A stretch of 10,667 bases of DNA from JAKEGN01 sp964465665 (GTDB lineage Bacteria; Pseudomonadota; Gammaproteobacteria; Steroidobacterales; Woeseiaceae): contig CAYXKM010000115.1 of the NCBI GenBank assembly GCA_964465665.1, positions 1 to 10,667 of the forward strand, given 5' to 3'. The notes below the pieces were generated by a model. It saw only the letters and a program-made list of their open reading frames with translations, ran no database searches and was not told the origin of the DNA. Below are positions 1 through 6,160 of this stretch, one piece after another. The position numbers and the translations under genes were made by a program. Within the stretch, counting starts at the first letter, position 1. The number at the start of each line of letters is the position of its first letter.

Positions 1-117
1 TGGCCTGACCGTAGGATATTACGCATTACAGAGGCACAAATCGAGTGCCAGCACCTCTCCCAGTTTTATGGTCAGAAACGGCTCGTCACATCGAACATGC
101 CTCTCATGAATTCCTGA
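1..117 (+). CDS. Possible 3' end of an unrecognised gene entering from the left edge
   Basis: Plus frame 1 is open from the first base to a TGA at 115-117. It would encode 38 residues with a charged, possibly helical stretch (ILRITEAQIECQHLSQFYG). Frame 2 is also open, to a TGA at 107-109, and begins GLTVGYYALQRHKS, so the true frame is uncertain. By my count third-position GC is about 61% in frame 1 and 54% in frame 2, a weak preference for frame 1. A 38-codon open stretch can easily arise by chance. I recognise no family. If real, the gene would converge on the LON-domain gene that ends at 163. Confidence 0.2.
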   Translation, partial: WPDRRILRITEAQIECQHLSQFYGQKRLVTSNMPLMNS

Positions 118-162
118 AAGATGAGTGTGGGGCTGCTTAGCAGGTTGTTGAAAAACTTTCTG

Positions 163-756
163 CTAGTCTCGATCCTGCCGATACGAATTGCGCGTCGAGT
201 CCAGGAAACTGCATACCATTTCCAGTCGTTGCAGCGGGTCGGCAAGTTCAAGGCAGGTCTGTTTCTCGTTTGCGGCCATCGGCAGAATCTCTGCAAAACG
301 ATAAGCAATCCACCCGGCGTCGTCGTAATGTCGTTGCAAATTTTGGTAAAGCTTGCCGAGATCGTCGAGCACGTCCGCCAGAATCCGTGCAAGGGACCGG
401 AACTCTTCCGGCAGTGGCACAAACGCGTCCGGCTCCAGAGGTTCGACGTCACCGATGTTCAGCCCGTCACTGCGTTGCCAGCTCGATATCAGACGAAAAC
501 GCTGTTCACCGACGGCTGTCACGCCCAGCACTCCGTCGCTGCCCTGGTACCAGTCCACAACGCTCGCAAGGGTGCCGATGTCAAAGGTCGTCGCCGGGCC
601 GGTTTCGCTGCCGCTTCGGATCAGCAGTACGCCGAACGGCTGCTCCGATTTCAGGCACTCTCCGAGCATATCCAGGTAACGTGCCTCGAATATGCGGAGC
701 GGCAGCGGGCCACCCGGGTAAAGCACCGTGCCAAGCGGAAAGAGCGGCACATTCAT
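163..756 (-). CDS. LON substrate-binding-domain protein (stand-alone, no protease domain)
   Basis: This 197-residue protein opens with the LON N-terminal (PUA-like) signature: FPLGTVLYPGG at residues 6-16, then LPLRIFEARYLDML at about 18-31. A helical C-terminal half follows, with GWIAYRFAEILPM near 148-160 and LELADPLQRLEMV near 169-181. There is no AAA+ ATPase and no Ser-Lys peptidase domain, so it is a Lon-like adaptor or binding protein rather than a protease. Such proteins of about 190-210 residues are widespread in proteobacteria, and their biochemical role is not settled. I chose the ATG at 754-756 because the family starts a few residues before the FPL motif. A GTG at 837 would add 27 residues that do not resemble the domain. 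The ribosome-binding site is weak. The gene lies 97 nt behind mpl on the same strand and may be cotranscribed with it. Confidence 0.85.
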   Translation of the reverse strand: MNVPLFPLGTVLYPGGPLPLRIFEARYLDMLGECLKSEQPFGVLLIRSGSETGPATTFDIGTLASVVDWYQGSDGVLGVTAVGEQRFRLISSWQRSDGLNIGDVEPLEPDAFVPLPEEFRSLARILADVLDDLGKLYQNLQRHYDDAGWIAYRFAEILPMAANEKQTCLELADPLQRLEMVCSFLDSTRNSYRQDRD

Positions 757-853
757 GTGATTTGCAGCCCGCCATCCGTTGCCGGTACCGTGCTGACAAC
801 CGGAAAGAGACAATACTCGTAAACAAAGACGGCGCACATACTGCGAGGACCGA

Positions 854-2224
854 TCAGCCGGCGCGCTTCTGCTGCAGCGCCATCGTCAGTTTCTGCCGGG
901 TTGCTCCGAATCCGCCGTTACTCATGAATACGAGCTGATCACCGGCAAGAAGCCTCCCTGACATGGCGTCGACAAGTTCGTCGTAATCACCGAACGTCAG
1001 CAGGCGATCGCCGGCAGCAGCCAGTGCGGCGTCGAATTCTGTGGACATGTCAGCCGGGCGGTAGACGAATACAAGGTCCGCGTCGTCCAGGGCGGAAACG
1101 AGTGTTGCATTGTGCACGCCGAGCTTCATGGTGTTCGACTTGGGCTCCAGCGCAACCACAATGCGCTGTCCCGGATAGCGCTTCCTCAGGCCGGCAAGCG
1201 TAGTCCGTATCGCTGTCGGGTGATGGGCAAAATCATCATAAATTGCGATGTCGGATACCGTCGCGGTTCGTTCCATACGCCGCTTCACACCGTCAAACCG
1301 CGACAGCGAATTTACTGCTTTCGGCAACGGAACACCGGCAGAGCGCGACGCTGCGATTGCCGCGATCGCGTTCTCCAGGTTATGTATTCCTCCGAGCTTC
1401 CAGACAGTTTCGGCGAGCTCGCCGCCGGCGTTGTTTATCCGGATATGCCGCTCGCCACTGTCCTGGAACTGGCCGCGCCAGTCATTGCCATCCGCGGTAC
1501 CGAATGTCTCGACAGGAGTCCAGCAACCCTTGGCGATCAAAGCATCGATGTTGCCGTCACCGGACTTGCGAATAATCCGGCCGGACGACGGCACCGTACG
1601 CAGCAACTGGTGAAACTGCCACAGGATCGCCCCAACGTCAGCGTAAATGTCGGCGTGATCGTATTCGATGTTGTTGATCACCAGCGTTTGCGGGCGGTAA
1701 TGCACGAACTTGGCACGCTTGTCGAAAAACGCGGTATCGTATTCATCCGCTTCGACAACGAAGAATTTCGATTCGCCGAAACGCGCCGATTCTGCAAAAT
1801 TCGCCGGTAGGCCGCCAACCAGGAAGCCCGGTGCCAGCCCGGCATCCTGCAGGATCCACGCCAGCATGCTCGCTGTCGTGGTCTTGCCATGCGTGCCGGA
1901 CACGGCCAGCACGTGGCGGTCCTGCAGTACGTGATCTGCCAGCCACTGTGGTCCCGAACAATACGGAATGCGCCGGTCAAGCATGGCCTCCACTGCCGGA
2001 TTGCCTCGGCTCATGGCGTTGCCGACGACGACAACGTCGGGTACTGGCTGCAACTGCGCCGGATCGTACCCCTCCGTTACCTCGATGCCGAGCTGTTTGA
2101 GCTGCGTACTCATTGGCGGATAAACGCCGTGATCGCTTCCCGTAACATCATGCCCGGCCGCTTTGGCAAGCGCGGCGATGCCGCCCATGAACGTTCCGCA
2201 TATTCCAAGAATATGAATGTGCAT
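854..2224 (-). CDS. mpl: UDP-N-acetylmuramate:L-Ala-gamma-D-Glu-meso-DAP ligase
   Basis: Mpl is a cytoplasmic Mur-ligase paralogue that reattaches the recycled tripeptide L-Ala-gamma-D-Glu-meso-DAP to UDP-MurNAc using ATP, returning muropeptides to peptidoglycan synthesis. The 456 residues are close to the E. coli enzyme in length. Visible in order are an N-terminal UDP-binding motif (HILGICGTFMGG, 4-15), the ATP P-loop GTHGKTTT (110-117), VEADEYDTAFFDKR (157-170), the central-domain NNIEYDHADIY (184-194), GGIHNLENA (278-286), and the C-terminal DDFAHHPT (330-337) and LEPKSNTMKLG (359-369). The DEYDTAFFDKR and EPKSNTMKLG segments separate Mpl from MurC. A GAGG about 13 nt upstream of the ATG may be the ribosome-binding site. 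The gene lies 15 nt downstream of a small membrane-protein gene on the same strand, so cotranscription is likely. Nothing looks truncated. Confidence 0.96.
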   Translation of the reverse strand: MHIHILGICGTFMGGIAALAKAAGHDVTGSDHGVYPPMSTQLKQLGIEVTEGYDPAQLQPVPDVVVVGNAMSRGNPAVEAMLDRRIPYCSGPQWLADHVLQDRHVLAVSGTHGKTTTASMLAWILQDAGLAPGFLVGGLPANFAESARFGESKFFVVEADEYDTAFFDKRAKFVHYRPQTLVINNIEYDHADIYADVGAILWQFHQLLRTVPSSGRIIRKSGDGNIDALIAKGCWTPVETFGTADGNDWRGQFQDSGERHIRINNAGGELAETVWKLGGIHNLENAIAAIAASRSAGVPLPKAVNSLSRFDGVKRRMERTATVSDIAIYDDFAHHPTAIRTTLAGLRKRYPGQRIVVALEPKSNTMKLGVHNATLVSALDDADLVFVYRPADMSTEFDAALAAAGDRLLTFGDYDELVDAMSGRLLAGDQLVFMSNGGFGATRQKLTMALQQKRAG

Positions 2225-2239
2225 GCGTCGTGCGAGGCC

Positions 2240-2707
2240 TCAGGTATTTGCCGACAGCAACTGTTGAAAGGTGAATTGCATGATAAATACGACCATAGCG
2301 ATTGCAATACCGGCATACCAATGCTGCTGGATTGCACGCGCAATGATATGACCCTGGACAGCTACTGACCAGAACATGATAAGGATAGCAACTATGCTGG
2401 CGATGCGGACACCGAGAAACGGTTGTAGCAACACGTACCCGGCAACAAACAGCAGTGTCAATATCGCATCACAACCAATCAGTGCCGAAAGCACCGGCAA
2501 CAGCCGACTGCCATATCCGGTCACGAGCATGACTCCGGCGTAAACCAGCAGGCTGGCAGCGCTTGAGGCATAGATTACAGAATAGTCCTGCTTGTTTTCA
2601 GCGGGCATCAGAACGTTGGCACAGAAAATCGAAAATGCCATCATCGCAGCAGCCAGCAACAGAACCAGCCACGAACCGGGGACATGTTCAGGTCCCTTGC
2701 GCAGCAA
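2240..2707 (-). CDS. Small multi-pass inner-membrane protein, function unknown
   Basis: I do not recognise a named family. The product is hydrophobic, with four or five likely membrane segments near residues 13-33, 45-63, 69-95, 98-118 and 130-150 (numbered from the TTG at 2705-2707), and only short polar loops. The start is doubtful. TTG is the only standard start codon in this frame and has no good Shine-Dalgarno sequence. The frame stays open upstream to a TGA at 2762-2764, and the extra segment (LQLLLRTFFDIILLRKGPEHVP) reads as a plausible amphipathic N-terminus running into the first membrane helix. A CTG at 2741-2743 would include it. Translation from 2707 therefore probably loses about a dozen native residues. 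The gene ends 15 nt before mpl and is likely its operon partner, which hints at an envelope-related role but does not establish one. It diverges from rnd. Confidence 0.7.
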   Translation of the reverse strand: MLRKGPEHVPGSWLVLLLAAAMMAFSIFCANVLMPAENKQDYSVIYASSAASLLVYAGVMLVTGYGSRLLPVLSALIGCDAILTLLFVAGYVLLQPFLGVRIASIVAILIMFWSVAVQGHIIARAIQQHWYAGIAIAMVVFIMQFTFQQLLSANT

Positions 2708-2763
2708 GATGATGTCGAAGAATGTTCTGAGAAGAAGTTGCAGTGTTCTGTCACAATAGGTTC

Positions 2764-2838
2764 ATGAGTGATCGGAATCATCTCACGACAGGCAATTGCA
2801 TCGAAACTCCGCTCCGGTCGGTTCATGAAGCATACTGA
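2764..2838 (+). CDS. Possible 24-codon leader ORF overlapping the rnd start
   Basis: An ATG at 2764 opens a 24-residue frame (MSDRNHLTTGNC then IETPLRSVHEAY) ending with TGA at 2836-2838. It overlaps the proposed rnd start at 2825 by 14 nt in a different frame. It is preceded by AATAGG, a poor ribosome-binding site at short spacing. The same 9-mer, GGTTCATGA, occurs at both ATGs (2759 and 2820). No family resemblance is visible and chance is a fair explanation. If translated, it could couple translation to rnd. Confidence 0.15.
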   Translation: MSDRNHLTTGNCIETPLRSVHEAY

Positions 2839-3910
2839 GCTGGTCAAACTGCAAGGCGACAGTTCGATCGCCGCGCTTCTCGACGGGATGGAACGAATCG
2901 GCGTCGATACCGAGTTCATGCGGGAAAAGACCTTTTTTGCAGAATTGTGCCTCTTGCAGCTGGCAATTGGTGGCCGGCTGGTTTGTGCGGATCCGCTTGG
3001 TGCGACAGATCTCTCCGGTTTCTGGTCCGCGCTGACGAAGTGCGAATGGGTCGTCCATTCCGGCCGGCAGGACATGGAAGTGATCTATCAGGCTGCCGGC
3101 TGTTTGCCGAGCCAGGTGTTCGATACGCAGATTGCAGCCGCATTGCTCGGTTACACCCCGCAAATCGGCTATGCGGGAATGGTAGCCGAGCTGTTCGGGG
3201 TTGAACTGGCCAAATCTCACACGCGAGCGGACTGGTCGAAACGCCCGCTATCGGCGGAAGTCCTGCACTACGCCGCCGAGGACGTCGAGTACCTGCTGCC
3301 AACGTTCGAGATCCTGAACGAACGCCTTGACAAACTCGGGCGCCGGACCTGGGCAATTCAGGACTCGACGGAGCTTCTGGACAGAACCCTGTACGAAGTC
3401 GAACCGGAACAGGCGATCGATCGCGTCAAGGGAGCGCGGAATATGCGAGGTACAGCGCATGCGATTGCTGCACGACTTGCGACCTGGCGCGAAACCGAGG
3501 CGGTGCGCCGAAACCGTCCGCGTCAATGGATACTGCGTGATGCTGCCTTGCTGGAAATCGCACATATACGGCCGACGTCGCGACGCGCGCTTGCGGCCAT
3601 TCCCGGTCTCGCGGAATCCACCATTGCGCGAGCCGCAACGGAGTGGCTCGACATCATTGCAAATGGCGAGAATGCCGTCGGCGACTACGAGCGCCCGCCC
3701 AGACCCGACGAGCAACAGAAATCCGTCCTGAAGCGGGTGCTCGATGTCGTGGCGACGCGTGCTGCAGAACTCGGCATTTCTGCAGAAATAGTGGCGCCGA
3801 GGAAGGAACTTGTTTCTGCGCTGGAAGGCAGTCGTAACTCGCGTGTGTTTCGCGGCTGGAGGCGCGAACTGGTTGGAAATGACCTGCTGACGATACTCGG
3901 CAACGGATAA
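2825..3910 (+). CDS. rnd: Ribonuclease D, 3'-5' exoribonuclease
   Basis: RNase D is a DEDDy-family exonuclease that trims 3' ends of tRNA precursors and other small RNAs, using two divalent metals in the cytoplasm. With the ATG at 2825 the protein has 361 residues (E. coli about 375). Exo I is DTEF with D28 and E30, Exo II is HSGRQDMEV with D83, and Exo III is HYAAEDVEYLLP with Y149 and D153, so all four acidic residues and the DEDDy tyrosine are present at the expected spacing. An HRDC domain follows at about 212-285, including RNRPRQWILRDAALLEIA. A GTG at 2768 in the same frame would add 19 residues, but the 2825 start places DTEF where E. coli RNase D has it. The ribosome-binding site is weak. 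The gene diverges from the membrane protein-mpl group and converges with adk 9 nt away. Confidence 0.95.
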   Translation: MKHTELVKLQGDSSIAALLDGMERIGVDTEFMREKTFFAELCLLQLAIGGRLVCADPLGATDLSGFWSALTKCEWVVHSGRQDMEVIYQAAGCLPSQVFDTQIAAALLGYTPQIGYAGMVAELFGVELAKSHTRADWSKRPLSAEVLHYAAEDVEYLLPTFEILNERLDKLGRRTWAIQDSTELLDRTLYEVEPEQAIDRVKGARNMRGTAHAIAARLATWRETEAVRRNRPRQWILRDAALLEIAHIRPTSRRALAAIPGLAESTIARAATEWLDIIANGENAVGDYERPPRPDEQQKSVLKRVLDVVATRAAELGISAEIVAPRKELVSALEGSRNSRVFRGWRRELVGNDLLTILGNG

Positions 3911-3923
3911 TGTGCGTCGTCAG
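3887..3923. terminator. Inverted repeat across the rnd/adk stop codons, possible shared 3' element
   Basis: CTGACGA at 3887-3893 is the exact reverse complement of TCGTCAG at 3917-3923. The arms flank both stop codons of the convergent genes (TAA 3908-3910 on plus, TGA 3920-3922 on minus). The loop is 23 nt and no T-run follows on either strand, so this is not a standard intrinsic terminator. It may still form a 3' hairpin in both transcripts. A chance 7-bp repeat remains possible. Confidence 0.25.
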
Positions 3924-4573
3924 GAAGCCAGTTCCCGCAATGTACCTGCAAACCTGGAATAGACCTCATCGATGCTGCCCGCGGCATCGACTTTTCTCAG
4001 TTTCCCGCGCTGCTGATAGAACGCGATCAGCGGCTGGGTCTGTTGCCTGTAAACGTCCAGGCGGTTTCGAATTGTGGCCTCGTTATCGTCGTCCCGCTGA
4101 ATCAGTTCTCCACCCGCTTCGATGCACGCATCGAGCTCCGCTTTGGGCGAGAAGTAGACATTAAGCAATTTTCCTGTTGCCGAACAGGTGCGCCGGCCGG
4201 TAAGGCGCTTAAGCAGAATTTCCGGATCAACGTCCATCAGTACTGCCGCATCCAGCGGTGTTTCGAGTTCATCGAGCAGCTGCTCGAGGTCCAGCGCCTG
4301 CTTTTCCGTGCGCGGGAAACCGTCCAGGATGAAGCCCTCGGCCGTGTCTGGCTGAGCCAGGCGTTCGCTGATAATGCCCAGCATGATCCTGTCGGATACC
4401 AGGTTGCCTGCTTCCATGATCGATTTCGCCTGCTGGCCAAACCGGGTACCTGCCGCAACCGCCGCTCGCAGCATGTCGCCGGTCGAGATCTGCGGAATGT
4501 GTTTTTCCGCCATCAGTTTCTGGGCCTGGGTACCCTTGCCCGATCCGGGCGCGCCGAGCAGTACTATGCGCAT
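3920..4573 (-). CDS. adk: Adenylate kinase, long form with a lid domain
   Basis: Adk catalyses AMP + ATP = 2 ADP and sets the adenylate balance in the cytoplasm. The 217-residue protein shows the P-loop GAPGSGKGT (7-15), the AMP-site STGDMLR (30-36), DGFPRT (84-89), LTGRR (124-128) at the lid hinge, and QRDDDNEATIRNRL (159-172). In the lid, zinc-binding Adks have four ligands, at positions 130, 133, 150 and 153 in B. subtilis. This protein has C130, T133, C150 and A153 with the x16 spacing intact, so half of the ligand set is lost. It is neither the E. coli His/Ser/Asp/Thr type nor a complete zinc type. I chose the ATG at 4571-4573 because the P-loop should lie near the N-terminus and a GAGAG sits 8 nt upstream. 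An ATG at 4651 in the same frame would add 26 non-homologous residues. The gene diverges from the phosphofructokinase. Confidence 0.96.
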   Translation of the reverse strand: MRIVLLGAPGSGKGTQAQKLMAEKHIPQISTGDMLRAAVAAGTRFGQQAKSIMEAGNLVSDRIMLGIISERLAQPDTAEGFILDGFPRTEKQALDLEQLLDELETPLDAAVLMDVDPEILLKRLTGRRTCSATGKLLNVYFSPKAELDACIEAGGELIQRDDDNEATIRNRLDVYRQQTQPLIAFYQQRGKLRKVDAAGSIDEVYSRFAGTLRELAS

Positions 4574-4622
4574 TGATGTGGCTCTCTGACGAACGGCGGT
4601 GGTGGCTGTGACAGGGCGGCCT

Positions 4623-4651
4623 AAGCTACCCGCTCTTTCCGGACAGGTCAA
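4623..4651 (-). promoter_or_regulatory. Candidate sigma-70 promoter for adk
   Basis: On the minus strand TTGACC (4651-4646) matches the -35 consensus at five of six positions. After a 17-nt spacer comes TAGCTT (4628-4623) as a weaker -10. Transcription would start near 4616, about 45 nt before the adk ATG. The -10 element is only a partial match, so this is a prediction by eye. Confidence 0.4.
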
Positions 4652-4719
4652 ACTGCCTTCGGCATGAAGTTTCGGCTATGCTCGGATGTCATCACTGTCA
4701 GGAAAAGGACTGAGAAAAA

Positions 4720-5982
4720 ATGCGAAAGATGAATGCGTTTTACGCCCAGTCCGGCGGCGTTACCGCTGTTATCAACGCGACAGCCTGCGGCGTGATCGAA
4801 ACAGCCAGAAAAAATCGCAATCGTATTGCCAATGTGTACGCGGGCAGAAACGGCATCATCGGTGCCCTGACCGAAGACATGATCGATACCAATCGGGAAT
4901 CCGCCACGACAATCGCCGCGCTGCGGCACACGCCCGGCGGCGCCTTCGGCTCGGCACGATACAAGCTGAAAGGGCTGGAGGAAAACAGGGCCGAATACCA
5001 GCGCCTGATCGAGGTATTCAAGGCCCACGATATAGGCTACTTCTTCTACAACGGCGGCAACGATTCGATGGACACCGCGCTCAAGGTGTCACAAATCAGC
5101 AAACACATGGGCTTCCCGGTTATTTGCCTCGGTGTGCCGAAGACCGTCGACAACGATTTGCCGGTTACCGACAACTGCCCCGGATTCGGCTCTGTCGCCA
5201 AGTACGTGGCCGTCTCGACCCTCGAAGCGGCACTCGATGTGCTGTCGATGTCAAAAACATCGACCAAAGTATTCATACTCGAAGTCATGGGCCGGCACGC
5301 CGGATGGATTGCCGCGGCCGGCGGGCTTGCAGGATCGAAACCGGGTGATGCCCCGCACATCATACTTTTTCCGGAGATTCCGTTCGACCAGGATGCATTT
5401 CTGCAGCGTGTCAGGGAGTCGGTTACACGCTACGACTACTGCGTAATTGTCGTCAGCGAAGGAGCGCACTACGCTGACGGCCGATTCCTGGCAGAGGCCG
5501 GGACACGCGATGCTTTCGGCCACGCGCAACTCGGGGGCGTGGCACCGGTAGTGGCAAACATCGTGCGCGAGAATCTCGGGTACAAGTATCACTACGCGGT
5601 CGCCGATTACCTGCAGCGTTCTGCCCGGCACATCGCATCGGCCACCGATGTACGCCAGGCCTATGCAGTAGGCAAAGCGGCGGTGCAGATGGCACTGGCA
5701 GGCGACACAGCCGTCATGCCGGTCATAACCCGCCTGTCCGATCATCCTTACCGCTGGCGAATCGATCAGGCGCCGCTCGAAAAAATTGCTAACAGGGAAA
5801 AAAAGTTGCCACGCCGATTCATCAGCCGCGATGGCTTCGGCATTACCGAAGCCTGTCGGCGGTACCTGTCGCCACTGATCCGCGGCGAAGATTATCCTCC
5901 ATATATCAATGGTTTACCGAAGTATGTCAGCCTCCGCGATGTGCCGGTGCGGAAAAAGATCGGAACAAATTTTGTGGTATGA
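4720..5982 (+). CDS. pfp: Pyrophosphate-dependent 6-phosphofructokinase
   Basis: This enzyme interconverts fructose 6-phosphate plus PPi and fructose 1,6-bisphosphate plus phosphate; it is reversible and serves glycolysis and gluconeogenesis. Among 420 residues are the N-terminal AQSGGVTAVINA (9-20), GGNDS (112-116), PKTVDND (140-146) and MGRHAGW (190-196). In ATP-dependent enzymes the corresponding motifs are GGDGS and a PGT-type TIDND. Here D115 takes the place of the Gly that accommodates ATP and K141 takes that of the second Gly, the pair of changes tied to PPi use. D144 corresponds to the catalytic base. The ATG at 4720 has AAGGA about 10 nt upstream; a second ATG at 4729 is possible. 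The gene diverges from adk and is followed on the same strand by the H+-PPase gene. The spacer of 178 nt leaves cotranscription open. PPi specificity is inferred from motifs. Confidence 0.93.
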   Translation: MRKMNAFYAQSGGVTAVINATACGVIETARKNRNRIANVYAGRNGIIGALTEDMIDTNRESATTIAALRHTPGGAFGSARYKLKGLEENRAEYQRLIEVFKAHDIGYFFYNGGNDSMDTALKVSQISKHMGFPVICLGVPKTVDNDLPVTDNCPGFGSVAKYVAVSTLEAALDVLSMSKTSTKVFILEVMGRHAGWIAAAGGLAGSKPGDAPHIILFPEIPFDQDAFLQRVRESVTRYDYCVIVVSEGAHYADGRFLAEAGTRDAFGHAQLGGVAPVVANIVRENLGYKYHYAVADYLQRSARHIASATDVRQAYAVGKAAVQMALAGDTAVMPVITRLSDHPYRWRIDQAPLEKIANREKKLPRRFISRDGFGITEACRRYLSPLIRGEDYPPYINGLPKYVSLRDVPVRKKIGTNFVV

Positions 5983-6160
5983 TGCGCCGCCCGTCGCGGG
6001 CGGGGTGCCATTGTCTGCCGATTATTGGCTCCGGGAGCCGCGACAGGTACAGCAAAAAAAGCAACCATAAACCGAATTTTGCGGTGCATAACTGAACGGA
6101 TAATCGCTTTGCCCCAGGCGCAATCGTGCCGGGGTCAGTCATTGATCGGGAGACAATCTG
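5983..6160 (+). promoter_or_regulatory. Structured pfp-hppA spacer with two hairpins
   Basis: Five bases after the pfp stop lies a perfect hairpin, CCGCCCG (5987-5993), loop TCG, CGGGCGG (5997-6003). A second follows, GGCTC (6027-6031), loop CGG, GAGCC (6035-6039). Neither is followed by a T-run, so they are not standard terminators; they could protect the pfp transcript or reduce read-through. An A7 run lies at about 6054-6060. Further on, GATAAT (6099-6104) resembles a -10 element, but the best upstream -35 (TTTTGC, 16-nt spacer) is poor. GGGAG at 6148-6152 is a good ribosome-binding site 8 nt before the hppA ATG. No coding frame of note is seen here. Confidence 0.45.

Noticed and set aside
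33..49. GGCAC/GTGCC hairpin near the left edge as a terminator for the LON-domain gene
   Set aside because: The stem is only 5 bp with a 7-nt loop and no T-run on either strand, too weak to call.
141..157. CAGGTTGTTGAAAAACT, which resembles terminal sequences of some insertion sequences
   Set aside because: There is one copy only, with no matching inverted repeat, no transposase fragment and no target duplication in the window.
72..452. Minus-strand frame of 126 codons overlapping the LON-domain gene and its downstream flank
   Set aside because: It is an out-of-frame shadow over most of its length and shows no domain; the part beyond 163 is too short to judge.
121..822. Long plus-strand open frame opposite the LON-domain gene
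   Set aside because: It is antisense to a gene with clear family motifs, has no recognisable domain, and is explained by codon bias of the true gene on the other strand.
757..837. Alternative GTG start at 837 giving a lipobox-like LSGC near the N-terminus of the LON-domain protein
   Set aside because: The would-be signal has an Arg in its hydrophobic stretch, the LON domain is cytoplasmic in known proteins, and the ATG at 756 fits the family start.
1112..1810. 232-codon plus-strand open frame opposite mpl
   Set aside because: It is antisense to a well-conserved enzyme, contains no motif, and is a usual by-product in GC-rich coding DNA.
4574..4651. In-frame N-terminal extension of Adk from an ATG at 4651
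   Set aside because: It would put 26 unrelated residues before the P-loop and would start upstream of the candidate promoter's start site.
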